Below, one piece after another: positions 9,990-18,949 of a stretch of 64,000 nucleotides of DNA. The stretch is from contig NZ_FOUS01000007.1 of NCBI RefSeq assembly GCF_900114915.1, positions 124,001 through 188,000 of the forward strand, written 5' to 3'. Numbering within the stretch: position 1 is the first letter of the stretch; the number at the start of each line of letters is the position of its first letter. The stretch comes from Bradyrhizobium sp. Rc3b. GTDB lineage: Bacteria > Pseudomonadota > Alphaproteobacteria > Rhizobiales > Xanthobacteraceae. The notes beneath the pieces were generated by a model. It had not been told where the DNA came from. It searched no databases and saw nothing but the letters and a program-made list of their open reading frames with translations. Made by a program: the position numbers and the translations under genes.

Positions 9990-9996
9990 CCCGAAA

Positions 9997-10791
9997 TCAC
10001 TTCGCAATGGCGGGAAGACAGAGCGGGCGCTTGCCCTTGCCGATGAAGTCGAGGATTTCGGCGATCGCCGGATCTTCGCCCGCGAGCGGGCGCGCCGACT
10101 CCAGCCGCTCGGCGAAGGTACCGGGCCCATGGAAGAGCTTTTGATAGAACCCGCGCACCGTCGCCAGTCGCTGCTTGGTGAACTTGCGCCGCTTCATGCC
10201 GATCAGGTTGAGGCTTTCGAGCACCGCATACTGGCCGTTAACGAGCCCATACGGGATGACATCGTCGCGCACGCCGCAGACCCCTCCGACCATCACATAT
10301 GGACCGATGCGCGTGAACTGGTGCACTGCGGAGAGGCCGCCGATATAGACGGCGTCGCCGATCTCGCAGTGCCCGCCGAGCGTCGCCGAGGTCGCAAAGA
10401 TCACGTTGTTGCCGACTATGCAGTCATGGCCGACATGGCTGTTGTTCATGAAGTAGCCGCCGTTGCCGACGCGCGTTAGGCCGCCGCCCTTGATGGTGCC
10501 GACGTTCATCGTCGCGCCTTCGCGGATGACGCAGCCAGAGCCGATCTCGAGCCTCGTCGGCTCGCCCTTGTAGCTGAGATCCTGGGGCGCGCCGCCGAGC
10601 ACCGCGAACGGCGAGATCACGCCGCCGTCCCCGATCGATGTATGGCCGATGACGGTAACATGCCCAATGAGCTTGCAGTTCGCGCCGATCACGACATTTG
10701 AGCCGATGATGCAATACGGCCCGATCTCGGTGCCCTCGCCGATCACGGCGCCGTCCTCAACCCGTGCGGTGGGATCAATCTTGCTCATCAA
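9997..10791 (-). CDS. lpxA: UDP-N-acetylglucosamine acyltransferase
   Basis: First committed acylation step of lipid A synthesis: transfers a 3-hydroxyacyl chain from ACP to UDP-GlcNAc. 264 residues made mainly of hexapeptide repeats forming a left-handed beta-helix (GEGTEIGPYCIIGSNVVIG and following), ending in a helical C-terminal domain. The catalytic His region reads NNSHVGHDC. The start gives MMSKIDPTARVEDG; the second ATG (10788) is equally plausible. Unlike its neighbours it is not coupled to the upstream fabZ gene: a 525-nt gap with an oppositely oriented gene lies between them, so lpxA-lpxI-lpxB may have their own promoter. Confidence 0.96.
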   Translation of the reverse strand: MMSKIDPTARVEDGAVIGEGTEIGPYCIIGSNVVIGANCKLIGHVTVIGHTSIGDGGVISPFAVLGGAPQDLSYKGEPTRLEIGSGCVIREGATMNVGTIKGGGLTRVGNGGYFMNNSHVGHDCIVGNNVIFATSATLGGHCEIGDAVYIGGLSAVHQFTRIGPYVMVGGVCGVRDDVIPYGLVNGQYAVLESLNLIGMKRRKFTKQRLATVRGFYQKLFHGPGTFAERLESARPLAGEDPAIAEILDFIGKGKRPLCLPAIAK

Positions 10792-10962
10792 GCAATCTTA
10801 CTCGTCAAGAAGGTCTGGTTATGCATTGAAGTCGCTCAGTTTTCCGGTGGTTAGCGCGACTATGCCCGATCTGTCCAGTGACGTATCATCTCTGCCTGTT
10901 TCAAGTACCGGATGAGGTGCCTTCCCGGCTCCTCAACAACTTCATGCGGAGCTTCAGCTTTC

Positions 10963-11286
10963 ATGGTCAGGGCCCTGGCACTTCTGCTCGCACAGCTCGC
11001 GGCTGCACCGATCGTGTCCGAGACGGTCGAGACCGGCGAACGCCACCCTATCGACCTCGCGACATTCGAATGCCGCGACATCAACCGCAGCACGGTGCTT
11101 CAGCGTGTCTGCTACGACCGTACGCAGCGCGACCTCGTCGTCGCGACTGGCGGCAGCTATACGCGCTATTGCGGCGTCGCGGCCGAGACAGCCGACCGTC
11201 TCCTGGGCGCACCGTCCATGGGCCAGTTCTTCAACCAAAACATTAAGCGCGAGGCACCCGGCGGCCGCTACGATTGCGGCGCGTGA
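10963..11286 (+). CDS. Small exported KTSC-domain protein
   Basis: A 107-residue product with an N-terminal hydrophobic signal (MVRALALLLAQLAAAPIVS) and a single KTSC domain from about residue 35: DINRSTVLQRVCYDRTQRD, then a SYTRYCGV segment, and LGAPSMGQFFNQNIK at the end. KTSC domains are small and of uncertain function, named after a Lys-Thr-Ser-Cys pattern; the match rests on the conserved S..G.YFN..I ending. The four Cys residues fit a periplasmic location. The ATG at 10963 is chosen because it opens a signal peptide; the frame is open to 10912. It faces against the lpx operon in the only wide gap of that operon, converging on fabZ. Confidence 0.75.
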   Translation: MVRALALLLAQLAAAPIVSETVETGERHPIDLATFECRDINRSTVLQRVCYDRTQRDLVVATGGSYTRYCGVAAETADRLLGAPSMGQFFNQNIKREAPGGRYDCGA

Positions 11287-11316
11287 GGAATCCGTCCAGC
11301 GCGGCCCGCGTGCCGC

Positions 11317-11778
11317 TCAGTCCGTCAGCATGGCGCCGACGTCGGCTTCCGCAACCACCTGCCCGTTGACCTTGGCGTCGCCGTGAAACCACCACATGGC
11401 CTTGCGGCGGCCGACCGAGCGCATGTGATACTCGATGGTATCGCCGGGCAGCACGGGCTTGCGGAATTTGCACTTGTCGATGGTGAGGAAATAGACCGCC
11501 CGCGGCTTTTCGGTCCCTTCGACTGACTTGATGCCGATCACGCCCGCGGTCTGCGCCATCGCCTCGATCATCATGACGCCGGGATAGACCGGGCGCTCCG
11601 GGAAATGCCCCTGGAAGGCCGGCTCGTTGAAGGTGACGTTCTTGATGCCGATGCCGCTATAGTCGGCGCGGATGTTGATCACGCGGTCGATCAGCAGCAT
11701 CGGAAAGCGGTGCGGCAGCGTCTGGAGGATGGCATTGATGTCCACCAGCTCGAACTTAACAGGTGATTCCGCCGTCAT
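11317..11778 (-). CDS. fabZ: 3-hydroxyacyl-ACP dehydratase FabZ
   Basis: Dehydrates 3-hydroxyacyl-ACP in type II fatty acid synthesis, competing with LpxA and LpxD for the same substrates. 153 residues; the active-site His is in GHFPERPVYPGV and the catalytic acid in the following helix (MIEAMAQTAGV). HRFPMLLIDRV near the N-terminus is typical. The start overlaps the lpxD stop by 3 nt (ATGA). The downstream neighbour on the same strand, lpxA, is 525 nt away. Confidence 0.97.
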   Translation of the reverse strand: MTAESPVKFELVDINAILQTLPHRFPMLLIDRVINIRADYSGIGIKNVTFNEPAFQGHFPERPVYPGVMMIEAMAQTAGVIGIKSVEGTEKPRAVYFLTIDKCKFRKPVLPGDTIEYHMRSVGRRKAMWWFHGDAKVNGQVVAEADVGAMLTD

Positions 11779-12842
11779 TCCCGTCCCTCATCCTTCGGAT
11801 CAGCCCTGCTGTCGCGTACCAAGCGCTCCACCGCGATGATCTCCTTGAACCATTGTTTGGTCGGCTTGGCGAAAAAGCCACCCCAGCGTCCGCCCGGCGG
11901 GATGTCGTCCTTGACGCCGCTCATCGCGGTCACCTGGGCCCCGTCCCCGATCTTGAGGTGGTTGTTGATGCCAACCTTCGCTCCGAGTGCCACGTTGTCG
12001 CCAATGGACAGGCTGCCGGCGAGCCCGATCTGGGCAGCCAACAGGCAGTGCCGTCCGATCGTGACATTGTGACCGATCTGGACCTGATTGTCGATTTTCG
12101 TCCCCTCGCCGATCACGGTGTCGCGCAAGCTGCCGCGATCGATCGTGGTCCCGGCGCCGACCTCGACGTCGTTCTGAATCAGCACCCGCCCGGTCTGGGG
12201 CACCTTCAGATGGCCCTCGGGGCCGAAGAAGATGAAGCCGTAGCCGTCCTGGCCGATCGAGCAGCCGGGATGGATCAGCACATTGTTGCCGATCAGGGCG
12301 CACTGGATCGCGGTGCGCGCGCCGACATTGCAGTCCCGGCCGATCTTGACGCCGGGCCCGATCACCGCCCCGACGCCGACCACCGTGCCGCTGCCGATCT
12401 CCACATCCGGGCCGATCACGGCCAGGGGATCGACGATCACGCCGTCCTCGAGCCGGGCCGAGGGATCGATGATCGCCGACGGCGCGATGCCGTCATTGCC
12501 GACCCAGGATTGCGGCCTCAGCGCTTCGCCGTGCCATTCCCGCGCGATCCTGACAAAGGCCCGGAACGGCTGCGCCGCTCGCAGCACGGCCACGTGCGCG
12601 GGCACCTGGGGCTCGAAGCGCGGGCTCACCAGGCAAGCGCCAGCCTTGGTCGCCTTGAGCTCATCGGCGTATTTGAGGTTGTCGAAGAACGCCAGATGCA
12701 TCGGGCCCGCTTCGTCAAGCGAAGCGAGGCCCGTGATGATGTGGCCGCCCCTGGCGGGATCGACCAGCTGCGCCTTGGTCAGCGTGGCGATGTCAGCCAG
12801 CGTTGAGGCAGGCGGCTTTGTGAAGAAGGTCGGCTGCGCCAT
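11775..12842 (-). CDS. lpxD: UDP-3-O-(3-hydroxyacyl)glucosamine N-acyltransferase
   Basis: Adds the second 3-hydroxyacyl chain in lipid A synthesis. 355 residues from ATG at 12842 (MAQPTFFTKPP): an N-terminal uridine-binding domain (to about 100), then a long run of hexapeptide repeats and a C-terminal helix. The catalytic His lies in VQIGHNVTIGRHC. The open frame starts 24 codons earlier but those residues do not resemble the family. It follows bamA after a 125-nt gap that contains a palindromic repeat, and overlaps fabZ. Confidence 0.96.
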   Translation of the reverse strand: MAQPTFFTKPPASTLADIATLTKAQLVDPARGGHIITGLASLDEAGPMHLAFFDNLKYADELKATKAGACLVSPRFEPQVPAHVAVLRAAQPFRAFVRIAREWHGEALRPQSWVGNDGIAPSAIIDPSARLEDGVIVDPLAVIGPDVEIGSGTVVGVGAVIGPGVKIGRDCNVGARTAIQCALIGNNVLIHPGCSIGQDGYGFIFFGPEGHLKVPQTGRVLIQNDVEVGAGTTIDRGSLRDTVIGEGTKIDNQVQIGHNVTIGRHCLLAAQIGLAGSLSIGDNVALGAKVGINNHLKIGDGAQVTAMSGVKDDIPPGGRWGGFFAKPTKQWFKEIIAVERLVRDSRADPKDEGRE

Positions 12843-12909
12843 TCCACCCCGTCGCGGTCCGGCTTCGGCATGAAGCGGTCGAGCCGCATCATGCTCCATC
12901 TCTTGGATC

Positions 12910-12955
12910 GGCACGATCCCTTTCGGAAACCGGTTCCAGTGATCCGGATCGTGCC
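12910..12955. repeat. 46-bp palindromic repeat between bamA and lpxD
   Basis: Ten-base perfect inverted ends (GGCACGATCC at 12910-12919 and GGATCGTGCC at 12946-12955) around a 26-nt centre. Read on the minus strand it aligns over its whole length with the element at 19721-19766 (shared GATCCGGA, CGGTTT, CCGAAA and GATC blocks), so the two are diverged copies of one family. It lies in the mRNA leader region of lpxD. Confidence 0.7.
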
Positions 12956-12967
12956 GTGCTGATCGAA

Positions 12968-15505
12968 TTAGAACGTGGTGCCGCCGCCGAACCGGAACTC
13001 CTGCGTGCGATCGTACTTGCCCTTGCTGAGCGGCACGGCGTAGTCGAAGCGCAGCGGACCGAACGGCGACTGCCAGATCAGGCCGACACCAACCGACGAG
13101 CGGACCACCTTGCTGTCGTCATACACGAGGCCGGTACAGGTTCCGGCGCTCGATGGATTGATCGACGACGGGATACAACCAGGTGCATTGACTTCGTTGG
13201 TGCCTGAGACGCCATTAAACGCCCAGCTGGTTGGTCCTTGGTAGTCGTAGAGGCCGCCGGCATCGGCATAAACCGCCCCCTTCAGACCCACTTCCTTCGG
13301 CAGGAACCAGAACGGCATCTGCAGTTCGAGCGAAGCGCCCCAGTACTTGGTGCCGCCGAGGGCGTCCTGCGTACCGAACGGATTCAAATCGCGCGGGCCG
13401 ATGCCGTTCGGAGCAAAGCCGCGGACGAGGTTCGAACCCATCTGGAAGTGATCGAGCATGCGCAGATCGCTGCCCATCTTGTTCAGCATGCCGCTCTGCA
13501 GGCGGACGAGGCCGACGATGTCCGACACCAGCGGAGTGTAGTACTTCGCATCGATGACCGACTTCATGTAGGAGACGTCGCCGCCGACGCCGGCGAAATC
13601 CTGACGGAAGTCGATGAGCAGACCGTCGGTGGGGTTCTTGTTGTTGTCCAGCGTGTTGTAGGTCAGCGTGTAGCCGAGCGCCGAGGTCAAAGTCTTGCCG
13701 TTGGCAAGCTCCTTGCGCACCGGCAGCGAGGCTTCACCGTCGCTGTAGCAGCCGAGGCCGTTGGTGGAGACAAGACTGATACCGTTAGCGGCGGCGTAAG
13801 CCGGGCTTGGATTGAATGCCGCTGAGCCGGCAACGTTGTTACAGTTCGCCAGGTAGTTCGGCAGGGTGATTTCCTGCTGGTAGATCGAGTAGCGCAGCTG
13901 GAGCGCCAGATCTTCACGCAAGGAGAAGCCGAGGCGCGGCGAGAAGCCGAGCGTCTTGGTGCCGTAGGAGATGTAGCTGTTGGACAGCTGCTGGCGCTGA
14001 TAGAGGTCGAGGCCGAGCGCGACGCGGTAGTCGAGCAGATACGGCTCGACGAACGACAGCGAGTAGCCGCGTGCGTATTGGCCATAGGTCACCGACGCCT
14101 TGGCGAACAGACCGCGGCCAAGCAGGTTGCGCTCGGAGATCGAGACTTCGGCCAGCGCGCCGTCGGTGGTGGAGTAACCGCCCGAGATCGAGAAGTCGCC
14201 GGTCGATTTCTCTTCCATGTCGACGATCAGGACGACGCGATCGCTCGACGAGCCGGGCTCCGTCGTGATCTTCACGCTCTTGAAATAGTCGAGGTTCTTC
14301 AGGCGCCGCTCGGCACGGTCGACCAGGGCGCGGTTGTAGGCGTCGCCCTCGGAGATATCGAACTCGCGGCGGATCACGTAATCGCGGGTACGCGTGTTGC
14401 CGCGCAGGTTGATGCGCTCGATATAGGTGCGCGGACCTTCGTCGATGTTGAACACGACGGAAACGGTGTGCGCCTCGAAATTGCGGTCGCCGCCGGGCCG
14501 GACCACGGCGAAGGCATAGCCGCGGCGCGAGGCCTCGATCTGCATCTCCTCGACCGACTTCTCGACCGATTCGACGTTGTAGAGCGAGCCGACATTGACG
14601 CGCGAATAGGCGCGCATCGACGAGGGATCGAAGTTCGGAATGCTGGAGCGGAAGTCGATCGCACCGACGCGGTACTGAGATCCTTCCTCGATCTTGAAGG
14701 TGACGTTGAAGCCCTTCTTCTCCGGATCGTATTCGGTGAGCGCGGCCACCACCTGGACGTCGGCGAAACCGTTCTTGAGATAGAAGCGGCGGATCAGGTC
14801 GCGGTCGGCTTCGACGCGGTCGGGATCATAGATGTCACCGCTGGCCAGGAAGCTCAGCAGGTTCGATTCGCGGGTCTTGATGACGTCCCTGAGGCGATAG
14901 GACGAGAATGCGACATTGCCGATGAACTCGATCGACTTGACGCCGGTCTTGGCGCCCTCCTCGATCGTGAAGATGAGATCGACGCGGTTGTTCGGCTGCT
15001 CGATGACCTCAGGCGTGACGCGCACGTCGTAGCGGCCGGACCGGCGATAGATTTCAGCGATTCGCAGCGTGTCGGACTGCACCATAGCGCGGGAGAAGGT
15101 GCCGCGCGCCTTGGACTGGACCTCAGTGGTGAGCTGCTCGTCCTTGATCTTCTTGTTGCCCTCGAAGGCGATGCGGCCGATCACCGGGTTTTCCACCACG
15201 GAGACGACGATCTGGCCGCCGCCGCCGCGGTTGATTCTCACGTCCTGGAACAGGCCGGTCTCGATCAGGGCCTTGAGGCCGTCGTCGATGGCGCCTTGAT
15301 CCAGGCGGCCGCCCGGACCCGGCTTGAAATAGGAGCGGATCGTCTCCACCTCGACCCGGCGATTTCCTTCGACGGAAATCGACTGCACGGTCTGAGCGAG
15401 CGCAGACGAAGACACAAAAACAGCCCCGACCGGGGCAATCACCGGCGCGCCGAACATGATCAGGGTTGCGAGCAAGCCCCCCCGGAGTCGCAGTCCAAAC
15501 TTCAT
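12968..15505 (-). CDS. bamA: Outer membrane protein assembly factor BamA
   Basis: Essential beta-barrel that inserts outer-membrane proteins. 845 residues from ATG at 15505, which opens a signal peptide (MKFGLRLRGGLLATLIMFGA, cleavage after SSALA). Five POTRA domains follow (starting VQSISVEGNRRVE), then the 16-stranded barrel. The VRGF motif of loop 6 reads LVRGFAPNGIG, and the protein ends in a C-terminal Phe (GGGTTF) as barrel proteins do. The frame is open to 15640, but those residues lack signal-peptide character. It sits between rseP and lpxD as in most alphaproteobacteria. Confidence 0.97.
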   Translation of the reverse strand: MKFGLRLRGGLLATLIMFGAPVIAPVGAVFVSSSALAQTVQSISVEGNRRVEVETIRSYFKPGPGGRLDQGAIDDGLKALIETGLFQDVRINRGGGGQIVVSVVENPVIGRIAFEGNKKIKDEQLTTEVQSKARGTFSRAMVQSDTLRIAEIYRRSGRYDVRVTPEVIEQPNNRVDLIFTIEEGAKTGVKSIEFIGNVAFSSYRLRDVIKTRESNLLSFLASGDIYDPDRVEADRDLIRRFYLKNGFADVQVVAALTEYDPEKKGFNVTFKIEEGSQYRVGAIDFRSSIPNFDPSSMRAYSRVNVGSLYNVESVEKSVEEMQIEASRRGYAFAVVRPGGDRNFEAHTVSVVFNIDEGPRTYIERINLRGNTRTRDYVIRREFDISEGDAYNRALVDRAERRLKNLDYFKSVKITTEPGSSSDRVVLIVDMEEKSTGDFSISGGYSTTDGALAEVSISERNLLGRGLFAKASVTYGQYARGYSLSFVEPYLLDYRVALGLDLYQRQQLSNSYISYGTKTLGFSPRLGFSLREDLALQLRYSIYQQEITLPNYLANCNNVAGSAAFNPSPAYAAANGISLVSTNGLGCYSDGEASLPVRKELANGKTLTSALGYTLTYNTLDNNKNPTDGLLIDFRQDFAGVGGDVSYMKSVIDAKYYTPLVSDIVGLVRLQSGMLNKMGSDLRMLDHFQMGSNLVRGFAPNGIGPRDLNPFGTQDALGGTKYWGASLELQMPFWFLPKEVGLKGAVYADAGGLYDYQGPTSWAFNGVSGTNEVNAPGCIPSSINPSSAGTCTGLVYDDSKVVRSSVGVGLIWQSPFGPLRFDYAVPLSKGKYDRTQEFRFGGGTTF

Positions 15506-15647
15506 CGCGCAACGCGCCCTTATCATTCCGAGCCAGACCCAACCCCAACGCCGGTCTGGAAGATTCCCCAAGTTCAGGCCGCTTGTAGCCAATTTCACCG
15601 ACGCCGCAAACGGCCGAAAGCGCCGTAATTTCAATTTCATTCCAAGA

Positions 15648-15665
15648 CGTTGCTCATCAGCAACG
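15648..15665 (-). repeat. Small hairpin between rseP and bamA
   Basis: CGTTGCT and AGCAACG form a perfect 7-bp stem with a 4-nt loop just after the rseP stop codon. There is no T-run on the minus strand, so it is at most a weak terminator or mRNA-stabilising hairpin. The rest of the 177-nt gap holds nothing else recognised. Confidence 0.4.
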
Positions 15666-15682
15666 CCACAAAAAAGCCTCCA

Positions 15683-16834
15683 TCAAGATGCCGCCATCCG
15701 CAGGATGTCGTTATAGGTCGCAAACACCATCAACATCAGCACCAAACCGAGCCCGATTCGGAACCCCATCTCCTGAGTCCGCTCGGACAGGGGCCGGCCG
15801 CGGACGACCTCCGCCGCATAGAACATCAGGTGACCGCCATCGAGCAGCGGGATCGGGAACAGGTTCAGCAGGCCGATCGACACCGACAGCACCGCGCACA
15901 GATTGATCACGAACTGGAACCCGGCGCTGGCCGCCTGCCCCGACATCTTCGCGATGCCCAGGACGCCGCTGACCTCGTTGGGATTGCCGTTTCCGACGAA
16001 CAGAGAGCCCAGGAACTTGAAGGTGCTGGTGATGATGAACCAGACCTGCTCGACCCCGATCTTGAGCGCCTCACCGATGCCCACCGGGGCGGTCGAGGCC
16101 TCGCCGGCCTGCGATTTGTGCTCGACGCCGAGCACACCGAGACGGTGGCTGTTGCCGAACGGATCCTTGCGCTCGAGCAGGGCCGGCGTTGCGGTCAGCG
16201 AGACGATGGCGCCGTCCCGCTTCACCTGGAAGGCAAGCGCCGAACCCGCATTCATCGCAACGATTCGCTGCATGTCGGCAAAGCTCTCGATCGGCTTGCC
16301 GTCGATCTGGACGACGACGTCGCCGATCTTGAAGCCGGCCGCGGCCGCGGCGCCATCGGCGACGACGCCATCGACCCGCGCGATCGTGCTCGGCTTGCCG
16401 TAATACAGCGCCATGCCCGCGAAGATCAGCGCGCCCAGGATGAAATTGGCGATGGGTCCGGCCGCGACGATGGCCGCGCGCGGGCCGACCTTCTTGTGGT
16501 GGAAGCTGCCGGCGCGCTCCTCGGTCGTCATGGCCGCGAGCGTCTGGGCCGAAGGGGTCGAGGCCTCGCTCTCGTCGCCGAAGAACTTGACGTAGCCGCC
16601 GAGCGGGATGGCCGAGATCTTCCAGCGGGTGCCGTGGCGGTCATTGAAACCGACCAGCTCAGGTCCGAAGCCGAGCGAGAAGGTCAACACGCGAACGCCC
16701 GCCCAGCGCGCGACCAGGAAATGGCCGAGTTCATGGAAGAACACGACGATCGTCAGGACAAACAGGAAGGGAACCGCGTAGCCGAGGAGCCCATGGCTCA
16801 ACGTATTGAAACTATGGACAAAAAAGTCGATCAT
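15683..16834 (-). CDS. rseP: Site-2 protease RseP family (RIP metalloprotease)
   Basis: Intramembrane zinc protease that cleaves anti-sigma factors and remnant signal peptides. 383 residues with the HEXXH zinc motif (HELGH, 34-38) in the first membrane segment, a central PDZ domain (about 120-210, including GFKIGDVVVQIDGKPIES) and the second active-site motif NLFPIPLLDGGH near residue 345. One PDZ domain is recognisable where E. coli RseP has two, which is usual in alphaproteobacteria (MmpA type). It lies between dxr and bamA in the operon. Confidence 0.95.
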   Translation of the reverse strand: MIDFFVHSFNTLSHGLLGYAVPFLFVLTIVVFFHELGHFLVARWAGVRVLTFSLGFGPELVGFNDRHGTRWKISAIPLGGYVKFFGDESEASTPSAQTLAAMTTEERAGSFHHKKVGPRAAIVAAGPIANFILGALIFAGMALYYGKPSTIARVDGVVADGAAAAAGFKIGDVVVQIDGKPIESFADMQRIVAMNAGSALAFQVKRDGAIVSLTATPALLERKDPFGNSHRLGVLGVEHKSQAGEASTAPVGIGEALKIGVEQVWFIITSTFKFLGSLFVGNGNPNEVSGVLGIAKMSGQAASAGFQFVINLCAVLSVSIGLLNLFPIPLLDGGHLMFYAAEVVRGRPLSERTQEMGFRIGLGLVLMLMVFATYNDILRMAAS

Positions 16835-16878
16835 CGAATTCCCTCATCCAGCGCCGCAAGGCCCTGGCCCCGAACCAT

Positions 16879-18102
16879 CTAGGATGCCTTTAAGGCAATT
16901 TGAGGCAATAGGGCGGCAGCTCTATTTCGAGCAACATGGTCAACAGAGATTGCATCATCGGCGGACGTCAGGGGGGCCTGGTTCCCGCTGCGGATCCAGT
17001 CGTCCAGTGTTGCCTCCACCAGCCGGGCGATCGCGCCGAACCGGATCTTGCCGGCGATGAACGCGGCGACCGCGACCTCGTTGGCCGCGTTGTAGACGGT
17101 GGTCGCCCCCTTCCCGGTCCGGAGCGAGTCGAAAGCCAGCCGTAGTCCGGGGAAGCGCTCGAAATCGGGCGCCTCGAAGGTCAGCTGGCCGATCTTGGCG
17201 AGGTCCAGCTTGGCCGCCGGCCCCTTGATGCGGTCGGGCCAGCCCAGGCAGTGCGCGATGGGGGTGCGCATGTCGGGCGCGCCGAGCTGGGCCATCACCG
17301 AACGGTCGGAGAACTCGACCATGCCGTGAATGATCGACTGCGGATGCACGAGGACGTCGATCTCGTCGGGCGACAGCGCGAAGAGGTACGACGCTTCGAT
17401 CACCTCGAGCCCCTTGTTCATCATCGACGCCGAATCGATCGTGATCTTCTGGCCCATGCTCCAGTTCGGGTGCTTCAGGGCCTGCTCGAGCGTCGCCTGC
17501 TCGATGTCGGCCGGCTTCCAGGTGCGGAACGGGCCGCCCGACGCCGTGATGATGACACGGACGAGTTCGTCCCGATTGCCCGAGGCAAGCGCCTGAAACA
17601 GCGCATTGTGCTCGGAATCGGCCGGCAGGATGCAGGCGCCGGCCTTGGCCGCACGCTGCATGAAGAAATCGCCGGCGCAGACCAGACATTCCTTGTTGGC
17701 CAATGCCACATGCGCACCGCGATCGACCGCGGCGAGTGCCGGCTTCAATCCGGCAGCGCCGCTCACGGCCGCCATCACCCAATCGGCCGGACGCGCGCCG
17801 GCCTCGATCACCGCGCTTTCGCCGGCACCGCATTCGGTGCTGGTCCCGGCCAAGGCGGCCTTGAGCTCGGCGAGCTTGGAGGTGTCGGCGATCGCGACGT
17901 AGCGCGCGGAGAATTCCTTGGCGAGCTTGGCCAGCGCTTCGACATTGCCGTTCGCCGTCAGCGCCTCGACGCGATAGCGCTCGGGCGAGGCACGCAGCAG
18001 ATCCATCGTGCTGTCGCCGATCGAGCCGGTGGCGCCGAGAACCGTGACGCTGCGGACGCTGGACGCCGCAGCCTTGTTATTACGCAATGGAACCGCGCTC
18101 AT
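16879..18102 (-). CDS. dxr: 1-deoxy-D-xylulose 5-phosphate reductoisomerase
   Basis: Second step of the MEP isoprenoid pathway (DXP to MEP, NADPH and divalent metal). 407 residues from ATG at 18102 (MSAVPLRNN). The nucleotide-binding loop is LGATGSIGDSTMDL, the metal/substrate site DSEHNALFQ, and PHQSIIHGMVEFSD a conserved stretch. The frame opens 40 codons earlier inside cdsA, which is not real. It starts 4 nt from the cdsA stop and, with uppS, places two isoprenoid genes in one operon. Confidence 0.97.
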   Translation of the reverse strand: MSAVPLRNNKAAASSVRSVTVLGATGSIGDSTMDLLRASPERYRVEALTANGNVEALAKLAKEFSARYVAIADTSKLAELKAALAGTSTECGAGESAVIEAGARPADWVMAAVSGAAGLKPALAAVDRGAHVALANKECLVCAGDFFMQRAAKAGACILPADSEHNALFQALASGNRDELVRVIITASGGPFRTWKPADIEQATLEQALKHPNWSMGQKITIDSASMMNKGLEVIEASYLFALSPDEIDVLVHPQSIIHGMVEFSDRSVMAQLGAPDMRTPIAHCLGWPDRIKGPAAKLDLAKIGQLTFEAPDFERFPGLRLAFDSLRTGKGATTVYNAANEVAVAAFIAGKIRFGAIARLVEATLDDWIRSGNQAPLTSADDAISVDHVARNRAAALLPQIALKAS

Positions 18103-18106
18103 ATCC

Positions 18107-18949
18107 TCACCAAACCATAAGACCGCTTCCGGCGCTATGCACACCATGGCGGAGAAAGCCGATAATCCATGCCGCCAGGATGGCGGCGACAAAACCGTCC
18201 AGGCGGTCCAGAAGCCCGCCATGGCCGGGAATTAAGTGACTGGAATCCTTGACACCGAAGCGCCGCTTCACCGCCGATTCGAACAGATCGCCCAGTGCCG
18301 ACACCACCGAAAGGATGGCGCTGACGAGCAGCAATGGTCCCATCTTTCCGAACCCGCAAGCCGCAAAGCCCACCGCAACCAGAAGGCTTGCGACGAAGCC
18401 GCCCAGCGCCCCGGACCAGGTCTTTTTCGGGCTCACGCGCGGCCAGAGCTTCGGCCCGCCGATGCTGCGACCGGCAAAATAGCCGCCGATATCGGTCGCC
18501 CAAACCACCAGCAGCACGAACATCAGCGCAGAGAAGCCGTTGAGGAGATCCTTCCGCACCAGGATCGAGGCCAGCAGCGCTGCCGCTGCATAAGCGAATC
18601 CGGTCGCCGCCCAGAGGAACTTGCCGCGCGCGATCAGCGTCACGATCGCGCCGCCGACGAGGCCGACGATGATTGAGGTCTTCAGCCCGCCAAAAGCGAC
18701 GGCGGCCCCCATCATCGCGATGACGATCGTCCCCGCCCCGGTCAGCGCGGCCGAGCCCGCGCCCACCACCGTCAGCCATTCCGCGAACAGCCCGATCGAC
18801 ACCAGGGTGACGAGCAGCGCCCACAGCCAGCCGCCGGCATAAGCGACCGCGATGGTCAGCGGCGCCAGCACCAGCGCTGCGAGGACCCGCATCACCAGAT
18901 TGTTCGGGGCAGGCTTGGCGCCCACCGGTGCGGCGTCTTGTTCGCTCAC
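18107..18949 (-). CDS. cdsA: Phosphatidate cytidylyltransferase
   Basis: Makes CDP-diacylglycerol from phosphatidate and CTP, the branch point for membrane phospholipids. 280 residues with about eight membrane segments and the full family signature near the C-terminus: SAVKRRFGVKDSSHLIPGHG followed by GLLDRLD. The start overlaps the uppS stop (ATGA). Confidence 0.96.
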   Translation of the reverse strand: MSEQDAAPVGAKPAPNNLVMRVLAALVLAPLTIAVAYAGGWLWALLVTLVSIGLFAEWLTVVGAGSAALTGAGTIVIAMMGAAVAFGGLKTSIIVGLVGGAIVTLIARGKFLWAATGFAYAAAALLASILVRKDLLNGFSALMFVLLVVWATDIGGYFAGRSIGGPKLWPRVSPKKTWSGALGGFVASLLVAVGFAACGFGKMGPLLLVSAILSVVSALGDLFESAVKRRFGVKDSSHLIPGHGGLLDRLDGFVAAILAAWIIGFLRHGVHSAGSGLMVW

